Positions 35,819-45,221 are shown, numbered from the stretch's first letter. The stretch: 64,000 nucleotides of DNA from Pseudomonas sp. M47T1 (GCF_000263855.1 NZ_AJWX01000004.1:310001-374000), one strand, 5' to 3'. Notes: generated by a model from the letters alone, not told the origin. Numbers and translations are program-made.

Positions 35819-37606
35819 TCAAAGCGGGAGGGTCATGTAGAACTGGGTGCCCTGCCCCGGACGGGAATACACACCCATGCGCCCACCGTGCAACTGCACG
35901 ATCTCCTTGCACAGCGCCAGCCCCAGGCCCGCGCCGCCCTTCTTGCGGCCAACCTGTACAAACGGCTCGAAAATGCGCCCCTGTTGCCCGTAGGCGATGC
36001 CTTCGCCATTGTCTTCCACGCTGATGATCACCCGCTCCGCATGGCGACGGGCTTGCAGGCGGATTCGTCCGCTGTGTGGGGTGTGGCGCAAGGCATTGTC
36101 CAGCAGGTTGTCGAGCACGCGATCCAGTTGAGCCTGGTCGGCATGCAGGTGGGGAAGCGCCTCAGGATGCTCGATGATCAGGTCGATCTGGTTTTCCCGG
36201 GCCAGTTCGTCGAAGCGCAGCCGCGCGCGGTCCAGCAGGTCGTCGATGGCGCACGGCACGCGGGTCAGTTTCTGCAGGCCGTTCTGGTAGCGCGAGAAGT
36301 TCAGCAGGTCGTTGATCAGTTGCATCAAGCGCTGCATTTCTTCCTTCACGGTTTCCAGCAGGTCCGCCTCGCGCGAATCGGCGGCAAAGTGCACCCGCTC
36401 CTGTAGCAAGCCGAAGGCCATGTGCATGCCGGTCACCGGCGTGCGCAGTTCGTGGGAGGCGCGCAGCACGAACTCACTGCGCACGCGCTCGAAGGCGCGC
36501 TGTTCGGTCACGTCGTGCAGCACCATCACGGCGCCGAGGATATGCCCTTCGGTATGGGTGACCGGGGTCAGGCTGTAGGCCAGCAATCGGGTTTCGCCAT
36601 CCACCTCGAAACTCAGGTCTTCCAGTGCCCGCTCAAGGCTGCCACCGCGCAGGATCAAGGCCAGTTGCGTGTCCATTTCCGGGCGCTGCAAGGCCTCTCC
36701 CAAGCCCATGCCCACGCGGTCGTCCTCCCAGCCCAACTGGCGCTGCGCCACTGGATTGAGATGCTCCAGGTGGCCCTGGCGGTCGATCATCAGCAGGCCG
36801 TCATCAATGCTGTCGAGCACGGCTTGTAATCGTTGCTGCCCGGCCAGCAATTCATCCACGTTGGTTTCCTGGTGCTTGCGCAGCACCTGGGCCATGGTGC
36901 CGAAGCGCTGCGTCAACTGGGCCAGCTCTGCCGCGCTGGACTGGGGCAGCGCCACGTCGAAGTTGCCCTGGCTGATGTTGTCGGCCGCGGTGGCCAGTGC
37001 CTCGATCGGCTCACCGAAGCGCCGCGCAATGCTGTGCGCGGTGAAAAAGCCGATCACCAGTACCGCCAGCCCCACCAGCCCCAACAACAAGGACACCAGC
37101 ACCGCGCGCTGATGCGTGCTTTCCTGGGCGGCATTGATGTTGTCCAAGGCATGCTTGTGGGCGTCTATCAGGCCATTGCGCAGCACATTGAAGGACTCGC
37201 TCAGCGCCTGGTTGTCGCTGAAGCTGGTGCCCGTGGCAGCGCTCTGCTGGTAGGCGGCGAGGAATTTCTGGTAATCGCTGGCGGTCTGGACGAAGCCGGC
37301 CGGGTCGTTGACCTCCTGCTCATGGGCCAGGCCCTGGCTGATCAAGTCCTGAAATTGCTGCTGTTCACCAGCCAAGGCGGCCTTGTCGCCATGCTCGTTG
37401 AGCATGATCACCAATTGGTCGCCCAGGTTCTGGCGCAGCTTCAAGCCCAGGTCCAGCGTCGCGAAGTTGGACTCGATCAGCCCTTCCTGGGTTTTGGCCA
37501 ACTGCATGACGCTGACCAACCCCAGGGCAAGCCCCAGCAACGCCACGGTGATCAGGGCCGAGAAGCTGAGAAACAGCCGGGTCCGCAACTTCATCGGCAA
37601 CCTCAC
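35819..37606 (-). CDS. kinB: Sensor kinase/phosphatase KinB
   Basis: The product is 595 residues. Two membrane helices (about 12-34 and 168-190) enclose a periplasmic helical sensor; HAMP (about 190-245) and PAS (about 255-370) domains follow, then HisKA with RASHELRTP (H385) and HATPase with DNLLDNALRHTP and EDNGEGI. KinB controls AlgB, encoded just upstream, and in P. aeruginosa acts mainly as its phosphatase. GTG 37606 overlaps the algB stop (GTGA); ATG 37594, with GAGG upstream, is an alternative. With the GTG the phospho-acceptor is H385, the number used for P. aeruginosa KinB. Confidence 0.95.
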   Translation of the reverse strand: MRLPMKLRTRLFLSFSALITVALLGLALGLVSVMQLAKTQEGLIESNFATLDLGLKLRQNLGDQLVIMLNEHGDKAALAGEQQQFQDLISQGLAHEQEVNDPAGFVQTASDYQKFLAAYQQSAATGTSFSDNQALSESFNVLRNGLIDAHKHALDNINAAQESTHQRAVLVSLLLGLVGLAVLVIGFFTAHSIARRFGEPIEALATAADNISQGNFDVALPQSSAAELAQLTQRFGTMAQVLRKHQETNVDELLAGQQRLQAVLDSIDDGLLMIDRQGHLEHLNPVAQRQLGWEDDRVGMGLGEALQRPEMDTQLALILRGGSLERALEDLSFEVDGETRLLAYSLTPVTHTEGHILGAVMVLHDVTEQRAFERVRSEFVLRASHELRTPVTGMHMAFGLLQERVHFAADSREADLLETVKEEMQRLMQLINDLLNFSRYQNGLQKLTRVPCAIDDLLDRARLRFDELARENQIDLIIEHPEALPHLHADQAQLDRVLDNLLDNALRHTPHSGRIRLQARRHAERVIISVEDNGEGIAYGQQGRIFEPFVQVGRKKGGAGLGLALCKEIVQLHGGRMGVYSRPGQGTQFYMTLPL

Positions 37607-38949
37607 AGGTTGTATTGTTTGCGTTTGCGGTACAGCGTCGATGCGTCGATGCCCAGGGTCTTGGCGGCCTGGTCGAGCGTGTCGCTGGTGGCCAGTACCG
37701 CGCCGATATGAGCTTTTTCCAGTTCGTCCAGGCTCAACGCCGCGCCGATGCGGGGTGCGTTGTTGGCAGGCTGCTCGGCCATGCCTAAGTGGCTGATTTC
37801 CACGCGCTCCTGAGCGCAGATGATGCTGGCGCGCTCCACCACGTTGCGCAACTCTCGGATATTACCCGGCCAGCGGTAATTGAGCAGCGCCGCCCGCGCC
37901 TCGTCGCTGAACGCTCGCGCGGGGCGTGCGTATTCCTTGACGAAGCGGGCCAGGAAGCGGTCGGCCAGGGTCAGGATGTCCTCACTGCGCTCGCGCAAGG
38001 GCGGCAGGTGCAGGGTGATGACGTTCAAGCGGTACAGCAGGTCTTCGCGAAAGCGCCCGTCGCGCACCATGTCTTCCAGGTTCAGGTTGGTGGCGGCCAG
38101 AATGCGCACGTCGGCGCGACGGGTCACCGGGTCCCCCACACGCTCATACTCCTTGTCCTGAATGAATCGCAGGAGTTTTGGCTGGAGTGTGAGTGGAAAA
38201 TCGCCAATCTCGTCAAGAAACAGGGTGCCGGCGTCGGCCTGGTTGACCCGGCCCAGGGTACTCTCGCTGGCGCCGGTGAACGCGCCGCGGCTGTGGCCGA
38301 ACAGTTCGCTTTCCATTAGTTCGGCCGTCAGTGACGGGCAGTTGATGGTGACGCAGGCTTTTTTCGCACGCTTGCTCCAGCCATGAATGGCCCGCGCCAG
38401 TTCGCCCTTGCCGGTGCCCGACTCGCCAAGGATAAGGATGTTGGCGTCGGTACCAGCCACCTGCCGCGCGGTTTCCAGCACCACCATCATCGCCGGGCTG
38501 TGGGAATCCAGGCCGTCCTTGGGTTTGCGAATTTCGCCTTCCAGGGCTTCAAGCCGTGCGGAAAGCTGACGCACTTCCAATTGCTTGGCGGTGGCCAGGC
38601 GCAACTGGTCGGGGCTGCAGGGTTTCACCAGGTAATCGGCGGCGCCAGCCTGAATGGCGTCCACCGCCGTGTCCACCGCCGAATGGGCGGTGACGATCAC
38701 CACGCGCATCCAAGGCGCCTGAATGCGCATCTGCGCCAATACGTCCAGGCCGTTGTCTTCGCCCAGGCGCAAGTCCAGGAAGCACAGGTCGAACACCTGG
38801 CGCTGCATCAAGGCATCGGCCTGCGCCGCGCTGTTGGCGGTGGCCACGCTGTAGCCTTCGTCTTCCAGGCAATATCGGAAGGTGCGAAGGATGGCGGATT
38901 CATCATCCACCAAAAGGATTCGGCCTTGATGTTCCGTGCCAGCTTCCAT
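37603..38949 (-). CDS. algB: NtrC-family response regulator AlgB
   Basis: The product is 448 residues: a receiver domain with phospho-site D59 ([12 protein letters not shown]), an AAA+ domain with GESGTGKG and the sigma54-contacting GAFTGA, and a Fis-type helix-turn-helix at the end ([22 protein letters not shown]). In P. aeruginosa AlgB activates alginate genes and represses or activates many others. A strong sigma54 promoter lies 1.2 kb away at 40127, a possible local target. It forms an operon with kinB and is divergent from the BON-domain gene. Confidence 0.96.
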   Translation of the reverse strand: MEAGTEHQGRILLVDDESAILRTFRYCLEDEGYSVATANSAAQADALMQRQVFDLCFLDLRLGEDNGLDVLAQMRIQAPWMRVVIVTAHSAVDTAVDAIQAGAADYLVKPCSPDQLRLATAKQLEVRQLSARLEALEGEIRKPKDGLDSHSPAMMVVLETARQVAGTDANILILGESGTGKGELARAIHGWSKRAKKACVTINCPSLTAELMESELFGHSRGAFTGASESTLGRVNQADAGTLFLDEIGDFPLTLQPKLLRFIQDKEYERVGDPVTRRADVRILAATNLNLEDMVRDGRFREDLLYRLNVITLHLPPLRERSEDILTLADRFLARFVKEYARPARAFSDEARAALLNYRWPGNIRELRNVVERASIICAQERVEISHLGMAEQPANNAPRIGAALSLDELEKAHIGAVLATSDTLDQAAKTLGIDASTLYRKRKQYNL

Positions 38950-39158
38950 TTTCCTACGCTCCTTAAAGAATGATCTTGGTTAGTGTCAGAATAATCGGGC
39001 AAGTTGCATGGTCAATTCTGATTGATTCGGCGACCTGCATGGTAACTATCTGTTGATAACTGCACTAACCAACTGGTTCCAAAACAAAAAATAGATAAAA
39101 ACGCGCTGGCATGGCTGTTGCGGGGGTTTTCCGAATGTGTGCAACAAGGAGACCCGAG

Positions 39159-40010
39159 ATGATTGCGTTCAAACGACTTACCCTCGCCTGCTCGCTGGCC
39201 GCAGCCCTGGCGCCAGCGCTCGGTCAGGCGGCGACAGCGCAAACCAGCCCAATCAGCAGCCAATTGCAGGCGGCCCGTCAGGAAGGTTCGATCTGGACCT
39301 CCTTTGCGCTGAACCGCCACCTCAGCCCATTCAAGATTGATGTCAGCGTCAGCCAGGGCGTAGCCACCCTCAAGGGACGGGTGGAGAACGACGTCGACCG
39401 TGACCTGGCCGAGCAAATCGCCCTGCAGACTTCGGGCATCGACAAGGTCGACAACCAGTTGGCCGTGGACCCGGCCCTGGCCGATCAGCCGCCCGTACAG
39501 AAGCAGATAGCCCAGCGTTTCGATGACGCGACGCTGACCGCCACCATCAAATCCAAGCTGCTGTGGAACAGCGCCACCCAGGCGCTGGACACCGAGGTGA
39601 GTACGCAGGGCGGCGTGGTGACGCTCAAGGGCCACGCACAGACCGCCGAGGCCAAGCAGTTGGCCGGCGACCTGGCCACCAATACCGAAGGCGTGACACA
39701 GGTCAACAACCTGATCAGCCTGAGCGCCGCCGATACCCAGACTACCAAGGCCGAAACCGAAGCCAAGGCCACCGAGGCATCGCTGAGCGACGCCTGGATC
39801 ACCAGCAAGGTCAAGGCCAGCCTTCTATATAGCCGCAACCTCGACGGCCTGAACATCAACGTCGACACCAAGACCGGCATGGTCACTCTCACGGGGGTGG
39901 TTGCCAGTACTGACGAGAAGACTCAGGCCGTGGACATTGCGCGCAACATTCGTGGGGTGCGTGGCGTGGACGCCGACCTGCTGAAGGTGGCCGGTAAATC
40001 CGCCCTGTAA
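39159..40010 (+). CDS. Periplasmic protein with three BON domains
   Basis: The product is 283 residues with a signal peptide ending near LGQAA. Three BON repeats are seen at about 40-105, 120-195 and 215-283, each with a V-x-L-x-G-x-V core (VATLKGRV, VVTLKGHA, MVTLTGVV). OsmY-like proteins of this type protect the envelope under osmotic or other stress. ATG 39159 has AAGGAG upstream. It lies between algB and the sigma54-driven cluster and may belong to the same stress response. Confidence 0.9.
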   Translation: MIAFKRLTLACSLAAALAPALGQAATAQTSPISSQLQAARQEGSIWTSFALNRHLSPFKIDVSVSQGVATLKGRVENDVDRDLAEQIALQTSGIDKVDNQLAVDPALADQPPVQKQIAQRFDDATLTATIKSKLLWNSATQALDTEVSTQGGVVTLKGHAQTAEAKQLAGDLATNTEGVTQVNNLISLSAADTQTTKAETEAKATEASLSDAWITSKVKASLLYSRNLDGLNINVDTKTGMVTLTGVVASTDEKTQAVDIARNIRGVRGVDADLLKVAGKSAL

Positions 40011-40126
40011 GCCGATCGTGCAAATCGCCCGAGCCACCGGTGGTCATCGTGCAGGTTGCTCGCCATACCCCTTCCGCCATAGTGCGCAACATACTGATTT
40101 TATTGGATTTTATTTGCAGTTAAAGC

Positions 40127-40142
40127 TGGCACGGTGTCTGCA
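40127..40142 (+). promoter_or_regulatory. Sigma54 (RpoN) promoter
   Basis: TGGCACGGTGTCTGCA matches the consensus TGGCACG-N4-TTGCW with one mismatch and has the exact GG-N10-GC spacing. Transcription would start near 40153, giving a leader of about 40 bases before ATG 40191. An activator of the NtrC family is required, and algB, encoded nearby, is one candidate. Confidence 0.75.
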
Positions 40143-40190
40143 ATATCCCTCACAGGCAGAGTTGATCATCAGACCAAGAGGAGTTACCGG

Positions 40191-40472
40191 ATGAGCCGCC
40201 AATGTTTAACCCACTTGTCGATCTCGTCCCAACAGGTCCAGCAGGGTCTGTCGGTGACCTTGGCGCTGATGATCACCCTGCTTGCCGGCCAGGCCTATCA
40301 ACACTGGCATGACAGCCACGAGGCCCAATTGGCCCAGGCGCGGCCGGCAATCAGTTACCAGCATTTCAATGCCGTCAGTTCTAACGGCACGCATCTGTCG
40401 CAAGACCAGGCCATGTTGCGCCGGGCCGAAAGCAGCGACCAGATGGTGCGCCACCAGAGCTGGGTGTTCTAG
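40191..40472 (+). CDS. Small hypothetical membrane protein
   Basis: The product is 93 residues with one hydrophobic segment (about 19-34, [15 protein letters not shown]) and a polar, His- and Gln-rich C-terminal part. No family is recognised. GAGGAG lies 8 bases before the ATG, a strong ribosome site. It is the first gene behind the sigma54 promoter and is followed after 71 bases by a DUF1328 gene and then an Ivy-like gene, all on the same strand. Confidence 0.7.
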   Translation: MSRQCLTHLSISSQQVQQGLSVTLALMITLLAGQAYQHWHDSHEAQLAQARPAISYQHFNAVSSNGTHLSQDQAMLRRAESSDQMVRHQSWVF

Positions 40473-40522
40473 ATGACAGTCTCGCCACTGGCGGGCATCG
40501 CGGTAGGCAGCACCCACATTAA

Positions 40523-40708
<186 letters not shown>

Positions 40709-40713
40709 CGCTA

Positions 40714-41184
40714 ATGAATAGCACGACCTTCAAGGCTGCCACCGTGGCCCTGCTGTTGGGCTGCGGTGGCACGGCGATGGCGGCCAATGACGGCCAGGTG
40801 CAGGTCAACGGCTTGTTGAGCAGCGACCCGCAGTATCGCGAGACATGGCAAGGTGTCGTCAAGAAAGAGGAGCGAGTGCCCGACTGGGTACTCAACCTCA
40901 CCGGCGAGTCCGAGCAACAGATGTCGGCCGTAGAAGAAGATGGAGATAAGTACCTTGTGGGCCCGCTGTGCGAAAGCCAGCAGGTCTGCAAGAACCACCG
41001 CTTGATCGTGGCGTTCAGCTGGAACAAGAAACATGCTTACGCCATGTTGGTGGACGTGCCCGAGGGCTTGCCCACGGACAAGTCACCTACCCGCCACGCC
41101 ACGTATCGCTGGCTGGGCAAGCCGGACCAGGGCATGCAAACCCTGTTGATGGAAGAGTTGAAGAAGGACCCGAACTGGTACTGA
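40714..41184 (+). CDS. Ivy-family lysozyme-inhibitor-like protein
   Basis: The product is 156 residues with a signal peptide ending near GTAMA. The mature domain resembles Ivy, the periplasmic inhibitor of vertebrate lysozyme (WQGVVKKEERVPDWV, CKNHRLIVAFSWNKKHAYAML). In active Ivy a CKPHDC loop blocks the lysozyme site. Here the cysteines are present but the loop reads C-ESQQV-C, longer and without the inhibitory His, so strong lysozyme inhibition is doubtful. P. aeruginosa has a non-inhibitory Ivy paralogue near algB. There is no strong ribosome site, but the DUF1328 stop is only 5 bases upstream. Confidence 0.85.
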   Translation: MNSTTFKAATVALLLGCGGTAMAANDGQVQVNGLLSSDPQYRETWQGVVKKEERVPDWVLNLTGESEQQMSAVEEDGDKYLVGPLCESQQVCKNHRLIVAFSWNKKHAYAMLVDVPEGLPTDKSPTRHATYRWLGKPDQGMQTLLMEELKKDPNWY

Positions 41185-41189
41185 CCAGT

Positions 41190-41470
41190 GGTTTTGCCAG
41201 AAGCTGAACCTTTTCAAGGATTTAGCTTCTACTACCTGCGTGCGCTCGAGGAGGGCCAGCGCATGACCAAGGGGCCGGGACGTTCTGATTGCTTATGATT
41301 GGAGTGACCTAGGGGTACAGGGAGTGCCCCCGCCAAGGGCCAGGTCAGGAGAAAGCTGCGACGCAAGCCCGCGCGCCAGAAATGGCCGGGCTTGCGGCGA
41401 GCTTGAAGCCGGTGTGATGGTGAATCGGCTGTTGAAAGGAACCGCCCAGGCATGACTCGGCGGTTTTTTT
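41190..41470 (+). ncRNA. Possible structured small RNA or long 3' UTR
   Basis: After the Ivy-like stop come a hairpin AGAAGCT..AGCTTCT (41200-41230) enclosing CCTT/AAGG, a 9-bp stem GCAAGCCCG..CGGGCTTGC near 41365-41398, and a terminator with seven T. No credible ORF is present. It could be a stand-alone sRNA, an sRNA cut from the 3' end of the Ivy transcript, or an untranslated tail. I could not place a promoter with confidence. Confidence 0.4.
41440..41470 (+). terminator. Rho-independent terminator upstream of gltP
   Basis: AACCGCC at 41440-41446 pairs with GGCGGTT at 41459-41465, followed by a T-run to 41470. It ends rightward transcription well before the gltP promoter region. Confidence 0.85.
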
Positions 41471-41582
41471 GCATTTGGTCGCTGAACCGTTTCTTTCCGC
41501 AGGGACTTTTTGTCGCACTGGCGCTGACCGTATATCGTGATTTTTTCGCTTCTGCTTCCAAGCACCGGTGGCCGAAATGGCG

Positions 41583-41596
41583 TTCGGATTGTCGAA
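41583..41596. promoter_or_regulatory. Candidate AauR-binding site 1
   Basis: TTCGGATTGTCGAA matches 9 of 10 fixed bases of TTCGG-N4-CCGAA, the motif proposed for the acidic-amino-acid regulator AauR of P. putida. It is 365 bases upstream of gltP. Confidence 0.5.
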
Positions 41597-41660
41597 CAAA
41601 GCCGCGTCGATGCCACGAATCAGTAGGCGCCGTGGGTTATCGGGCATCGCTTGCAGTGCT

Positions 41661-41674
41661 TTCGATAATCCGAA
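41661..41674. promoter_or_regulatory. Candidate AauR-binding site 2
   Basis: TTCGATAATCCGAA also matches 9 of 10 fixed bases of TTCGG-N4-CCGAA. It is 78 bases from site 1, start to start. Paired upstream sites are usual for activators of sigma54 promoters. Confidence 0.5.
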
Positions 41675-41947
41675 CGGGTGTAGAGCAACCCGTTGTGACG
41701 TCCGTTCGACACAAAAAATATCATGCCGATTCGGCATAGGGTAGGCGTTTACGGCATTAGACGTCGCGAGCCCGCATCGGAATAGTTGCGCCTTTTTTCG
41801 CTGGCAAGCGCCTCCCAGGCTATGCCGCGAATACCTTCTACGGGGGCATCCGCAGACCTGGCACAAGAGCTTCCAAAGGCTCAAGCCTGCGGGTTCTGAC
41901 GGATCAAACGCAGATGTCCCGGATTCAACCGAAGCAAGGGTAATAAT

Positions 41948-43276
41948 ATGAAGAAGGCAAAACTCAGCCTCGCCTGGCAGATCCTGATCGGTCTGGTACT
42001 GGGCATTGCACTAGGCGCACTGCTCAACCACTTCAGTGCCGAAAAGGCCTGGTGGATCAGTAATGTCTTGCAACCGGCTGGTGACATCTTCATTCGCCTG
42101 ATCAAGATGATCGTTATCCCGATCGTGATTTCGTCACTGGTCGTGGGTATCGCCGGAGTGGGCGACGCGAAGAAGCTGGGCCGTATTGGCCTGAAGACCA
42201 TCCTCTACTTCGAGGTGGTGACTACCATCGCGATCGTCGTGGGCCTGTTGCTGGCCAACGTGTTCCACCCTGGAACGGGCATCGACATGAGCACCCTGGG
42301 CACCGTGGACATCTCGCAATACGAGAAGACCACCTCCGAGGTGTCCCATGATCACGCCTTTATCGCCACCATTCTCAACCTGATCCCGTCGAATATCTTC
42401 GCGGCCATCGCCCGTGGCGACATGCTGCCGATCATCTTCTTCTCGGTGTTCTTCGGCCTGGGCTTGTCCAGCTTGCCAAACGAAACCCGCGAGCCGCTGG
42501 TGAAAGTGTTCCAGGGCGTGTCGGAGACCATGTTCAAGGTCACCCACATGATCATGAACTACGCGCCAATCGGTGTGTTCGCGCTGATCGCGGTGACAGT
42601 GGCCAACTTCGGTTTCGCCTCGCTGCTGCCGCTGGCCAAGCTGGTGATACTGGTTTACGTGGCAATCCTGTTCTTTGCCATCGGCGTGCTGGGCCTGGTG
42701 GCCCGCCTGTTCGGGTTCTCGGTGTTCAAGCTGTTCCGCATCTTCAAGGATGAGCTGGTACTGGCCTACTCCACCGCCAGTTCCGAAACCGTGCTGCCGC
42801 GCGTGATCGAGAAGATGGAAGCCTACGGCGCGCCGAAGGCCATCAGCAGCTTCGTGGTACCCACCGGCTACTCGTTCAACCTCGACGGCTCCACCCTGTA
42901 CCAGAGCATTGCGGCCATTTTCATCGCCCAGCTGTACGGCATCGACCTGTCGATCAGCCAGCAGGTGATGCTGGTACTGACCCTGATGGTCACCTCCAAG
43001 GGCATCGCCGGTGTACCGGGCGTTTCCTTCGTGGTACTGCTGGCCACCCTGGGCAGCGTCGGCATTCCGCTGGAAGGCCTGGCGTTCATCGCCGGCGTGG
43101 ATCGCATCATGGACATGGCCCGTACGGCCCTGAACGTGATCGGCAACGCCCTGGCCGTGCTGGTCATTTCCCGCTGGGAAGGCATGTACGACGACGCCAA
43201 GGGCGAGCGCTACTGGAACTCGCTGCCGCACCTGGGCCGCAAGCAGGCCCCTGCCGGCAAGCCAGTAGCCGAGTAA
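41948..43276 (+). CDS. gltP: Glutamate/aspartate:proton symporter GltP
   Basis: The product is 442 residues of the DAACS family with about eight helices and two re-entrant loops. The substrate and cation site motifs are AYSTASSETVLP, NLDGSTLYQS and DRIMDMARTALNVIGNA, close to E. coli GltP. It imports glutamate and aspartate. The long upstream region with two candidate AauR sites suggests induction by acidic amino acids. A strong terminator follows. Confidence 0.95.
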   Translation: MKKAKLSLAWQILIGLVLGIALGALLNHFSAEKAWWISNVLQPAGDIFIRLIKMIVIPIVISSLVVGIAGVGDAKKLGRIGLKTILYFEVVTTIAIVVGLLLANVFHPGTGIDMSTLGTVDISQYEKTTSEVSHDHAFIATILNLIPSNIFAAIARGDMLPIIFFSVFFGLGLSSLPNETREPLVKVFQGVSETMFKVTHMIMNYAPIGVFALIAVTVANFGFASLLPLAKLVILVYVAILFFAIGVLGLVARLFGFSVFKLFRIFKDELVLAYSTASSETVLPRVIEKMEAYGAPKAISSFVVPTGYSFNLDGSTLYQSIAAIFIAQLYGIDLSISQQVMLVLTLMVTSKGIAGVPGVSFVVLLATLGSVGIPLEGLAFIAGVDRIMDMARTALNVIGNALAVLVISRWEGMYDDAKGERYWNSLPHLGRKQAPAGKPVAE

Positions 43277-43299
43277 TCGACAGCCCGCTTCCGCCACTC

Positions 43300-43333
43300 A
43301 AAAACCCCGGCCATCGCGCCGGGGTTTGTTGTT
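43300..43333 (+). terminator. Rho-independent terminator after gltP
   Basis: AAACCCCGGC at 43302-43311 pairs with GCCGGGGTTT at 43318-43327, followed by TGTTGTTT. Confidence 0.85.
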
Positions 43334-43383
43334 TCCGGACCCTGGCCGCTATCATTCGCGGCATCTTTCTGGGGGTGTGACTG

Positions 43384-44625
43384 ATGCTCAACGGCCTTTG
43401 GCTCGGTTTTTTCGTGGTGGCGGCGGTTTCCGCACTGGCCCAGTGGTTGGTGGGCGGCAACGCCGGCATCTTCGCGGCCATGGTGGAAAGCATCTTCGCC
43501 ATGGCCAAGCTGTCGGTAGAGGTCATGGTGCTGCTGTTCGGCACCTTGACCCTGTGGTTGGGCTTTTTGCGCATTGCCGAGAAGGCCGGCATCGTCGACT
43601 GGCTGGCCAAGGTGCTGGGCCCGCTGTTCGCCCGGCTGATGCCCGAGGTGCCGCGTGGGCACCCTGCGCTGGGCTTGATCACCCTGAACTTCGCCGCCAA
43701 CGCCCTGGGCCTGGATAACGCCGCCACGCCCATCGGCCTCAAGGCCATGAAGTCGCTGCAAGAGTTGAACCCCAGCAGCACAACCGCCAGCAATGCGCAG
43801 ATTCTGTTCCTGGTGCTCAACGCCTCGTCGCTGACGTTGTTGCCCGTGACCATCTTCATGTACCGCGCGCAGCAAGGCGCCATGGACCCGACCCTGGTGT
43901 TCCTGCCCATTCTGCTGGCCACCAGCGTGTCGACCCTGGTGGGCCTGCTGTCGGTGGCCGTTATGCAGCGCCTGCGGTTGTGGGACCCGGTAGTGCTGGC
44001 TTACCTGATTCCCGGCGCGCTGCTGCTGGGGGCGTTCATGGCCCTGCTGGCGGGCATGTCGGCGGCGGCGCTGGCCAGCCTGTCGTCAGTTCTCGGCAAT
44101 CTCACGCTGTTCGGCCTGATCATGCTGTTCCTGGTGGTGGGCGCGCTGCGCAAGGTCAAGGTGTATGAAACCTTCGTGGAAGGTGCGAAAGAAGGCTTCG
44201 ACGTGGCCAAGAACCTGCTGCCTTACCTGGTGGCCATGCTGTGCGCCATCGGTGTGCTGCGTGCCTCGGGGGCGCTGGAGTTCGGCCTGGACGGCATTCG
44301 CCACGTGGTGCAGTGGCTGGGCATGGACACGCGCTTTGTCGATGCCTTGCCCACCGCCATGGTCAAGCCGTTTTCCGGCAGCGCGGCACGCGCCATGTTG
44401 ATCGAGACCATGCAGAGCAAAGGCGTGGACAGCTTCCCGGCGCTGGTGGCCGCGACCGTCCAGGGCAGCACCGAAACCACGTTCTATGTGCTGGCCGTGT
44501 ACTTCGGCGCCGTGGGCATCCAGCGCGCCCGCCACGCGGTAGGCTGCGCTTTGCTGGCGGAGTTCTGCGGCGTGGTGGCGGCTATCTCCGTGTGCTACTG
44601 GTTCTTCGGCGCCACGGCGGCCTGA
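43384..44625 (+). CDS. Nucleoside-recognition (Gate) domain membrane protein, SpmA-SpmB fusion
   Basis: The product is 413 residues with about ten helices. It contains two Gate (nucleoside-recognition) domains in one chain, corresponding to the separate spore-maturation proteins SpmA and SpmB of Bacillus; the signature segments are LNFAANALGLDNAATPIG and MVKPFSGSAARAML. Its role in a non-sporulating bacterium is unknown, perhaps transport or regulation at the membrane. Its last 31 bases overlap the end of the convergent lipoprotein gene. Confidence 0.88.
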   Translation: MLNGLWLGFFVVAAVSALAQWLVGGNAGIFAAMVESIFAMAKLSVEVMVLLFGTLTLWLGFLRIAEKAGIVDWLAKVLGPLFARLMPEVPRGHPALGLITLNFAANALGLDNAATPIGLKAMKSLQELNPSSTTASNAQILFLVLNASSLTLLPVTIFMYRAQQGAMDPTLVFLPILLATSVSTLVGLLSVAVMQRLRLWDPVVLAYLIPGALLLGAFMALLAGMSAAALASLSSVLGNLTLFGLIMLFLVVGALRKVKVYETFVEGAKEGFDVAKNLLPYLVAMLCAIGVLRASGALEFGLDGIRHVVQWLGMDTRFVDALPTAMVKPFSGSAARAMLIETMQSKGVDSFPALVAATVQGSTETTFYVLAVYFGAVGIQRARHAVGCALLAEFCGVVAAISVCYWFFGATAA

Positions 44626-45221
44626 GCCAGGGTCCAGTCAATCACCTGCGCGGTCAGCCGGTCGCTGGCCTGACCGAAACCGGCCACCACGTTCGCCACG
44701 GACGTGCCGGACACCGGCTGGCTCACCTCGAAGCGGCGGCTGGCGACGATACGCTGGCTGCGGCCATCCACCAGCCGCGCATCCAGGCGCACACGCACGG
44801 TAACCCCACCGGCCGCGTATTCGCTCTGGAAGGCTTGCAGCTCGCCGCCCAGTTCCAGGTCCCCTTGCACGTTGGCGTCATCGTTGCTCACCCCGCGCAA
44901 GCGGCCGTCGCTGATGAAGCCATCGAGCAGGCGGTTGCGCAGCAGCACCGGCGCCGGATCGCTCCAGCGCGCGCCCTTGTAGCTGCTGATCAGGTCGCCC
45001 TGAGGCACCACAGCGATGCGTGGGCTGTTCAGGGCATCACTGGCCTGGGGTTTGCCTATTCGCAGCGTCCTGGCCAGGCTGGGGCCGTTGTGCGGGCTTG
45101 CCGCCTGGGTGGCCACGGGCAGGCGGTAGACATCGGCCGGCTCGGCCTTGGGCAATATCGAGCAGGCGGGCAGCAGCACACAGACCAGGCCCGCGGCCAG
45201 GCGGCGAAGGGCTGCACTCAT
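44595..45221 (-). CDS. ABC-type transport auxiliary lipoprotein (PqiC-like)
   Basis: The product is 208 residues; the lipobox LLPAC gives lipidated C20. The domain (VYRLP...RIAVVPQGDLISSYKGARWSDPAPVLLRNRLLDGF) matches the ABC-type transport auxiliary lipoproteins that accompany MCE-type lipid transporters, probably at the inner face of the outer membrane. Its ATG overlaps the MlaD-like stop (ATGA), making it the last gene of the operon. It overlaps the convergent membrane-protein gene by 31 bases. Confidence 0.9.
   Translation of the reverse strand: MSAALRRLAAGLVCVLLPACSILPKAEPADVYRLPVATQAASPHNGPSLARTLRIGKPQASDALNSPRIAVVPQGDLISSYKGARWSDPAPVLLRNRLLDGFISDGRLRGVSNDDANVQGDLELGGELQAFQSEYAAGGVTVRVRLDARLVDGRSQRIVASRRFEVSQPVSGTSVANVVAGFGQASDRLTAQVIDWTLAQAAVAPKNQ

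Larger units (their letters stand above)
41185..41947 (+). other. Long non-coding stretch upstream of gltP
   Basis: These 763 bases lack a convincing gene. The left part (about 41190-41470) is rich in stable hairpins and ends in a Rho-independent terminator. The right part holds two candidate AauR boxes and the gltP leader. Open frames exist on both strands, but they lack ribosome sites and family resemblance, and some start inside the terminator. Confidence 0.6.

Noticed and set aside
41452-41739. 95-codon plus-strand frame upstream of gltP
   Set aside because: Its start codon lies in the loop of the terminator at 41440-41470, and the sequence is Arg-rich with no domain.
41859-41874. Sigma54 promoter for gltP
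   Set aside because: TGGCAC is perfect for -24 but the -12 reads CTTCC and the invariant GC is absent; kept only as a weak hint in a finding.
41345-41884. 179-codon minus-strand frame upstream of gltP
   Set aside because: No ribosome site, no recognisable family, and it crosses the structured RNA, terminator and AauR-like sites.
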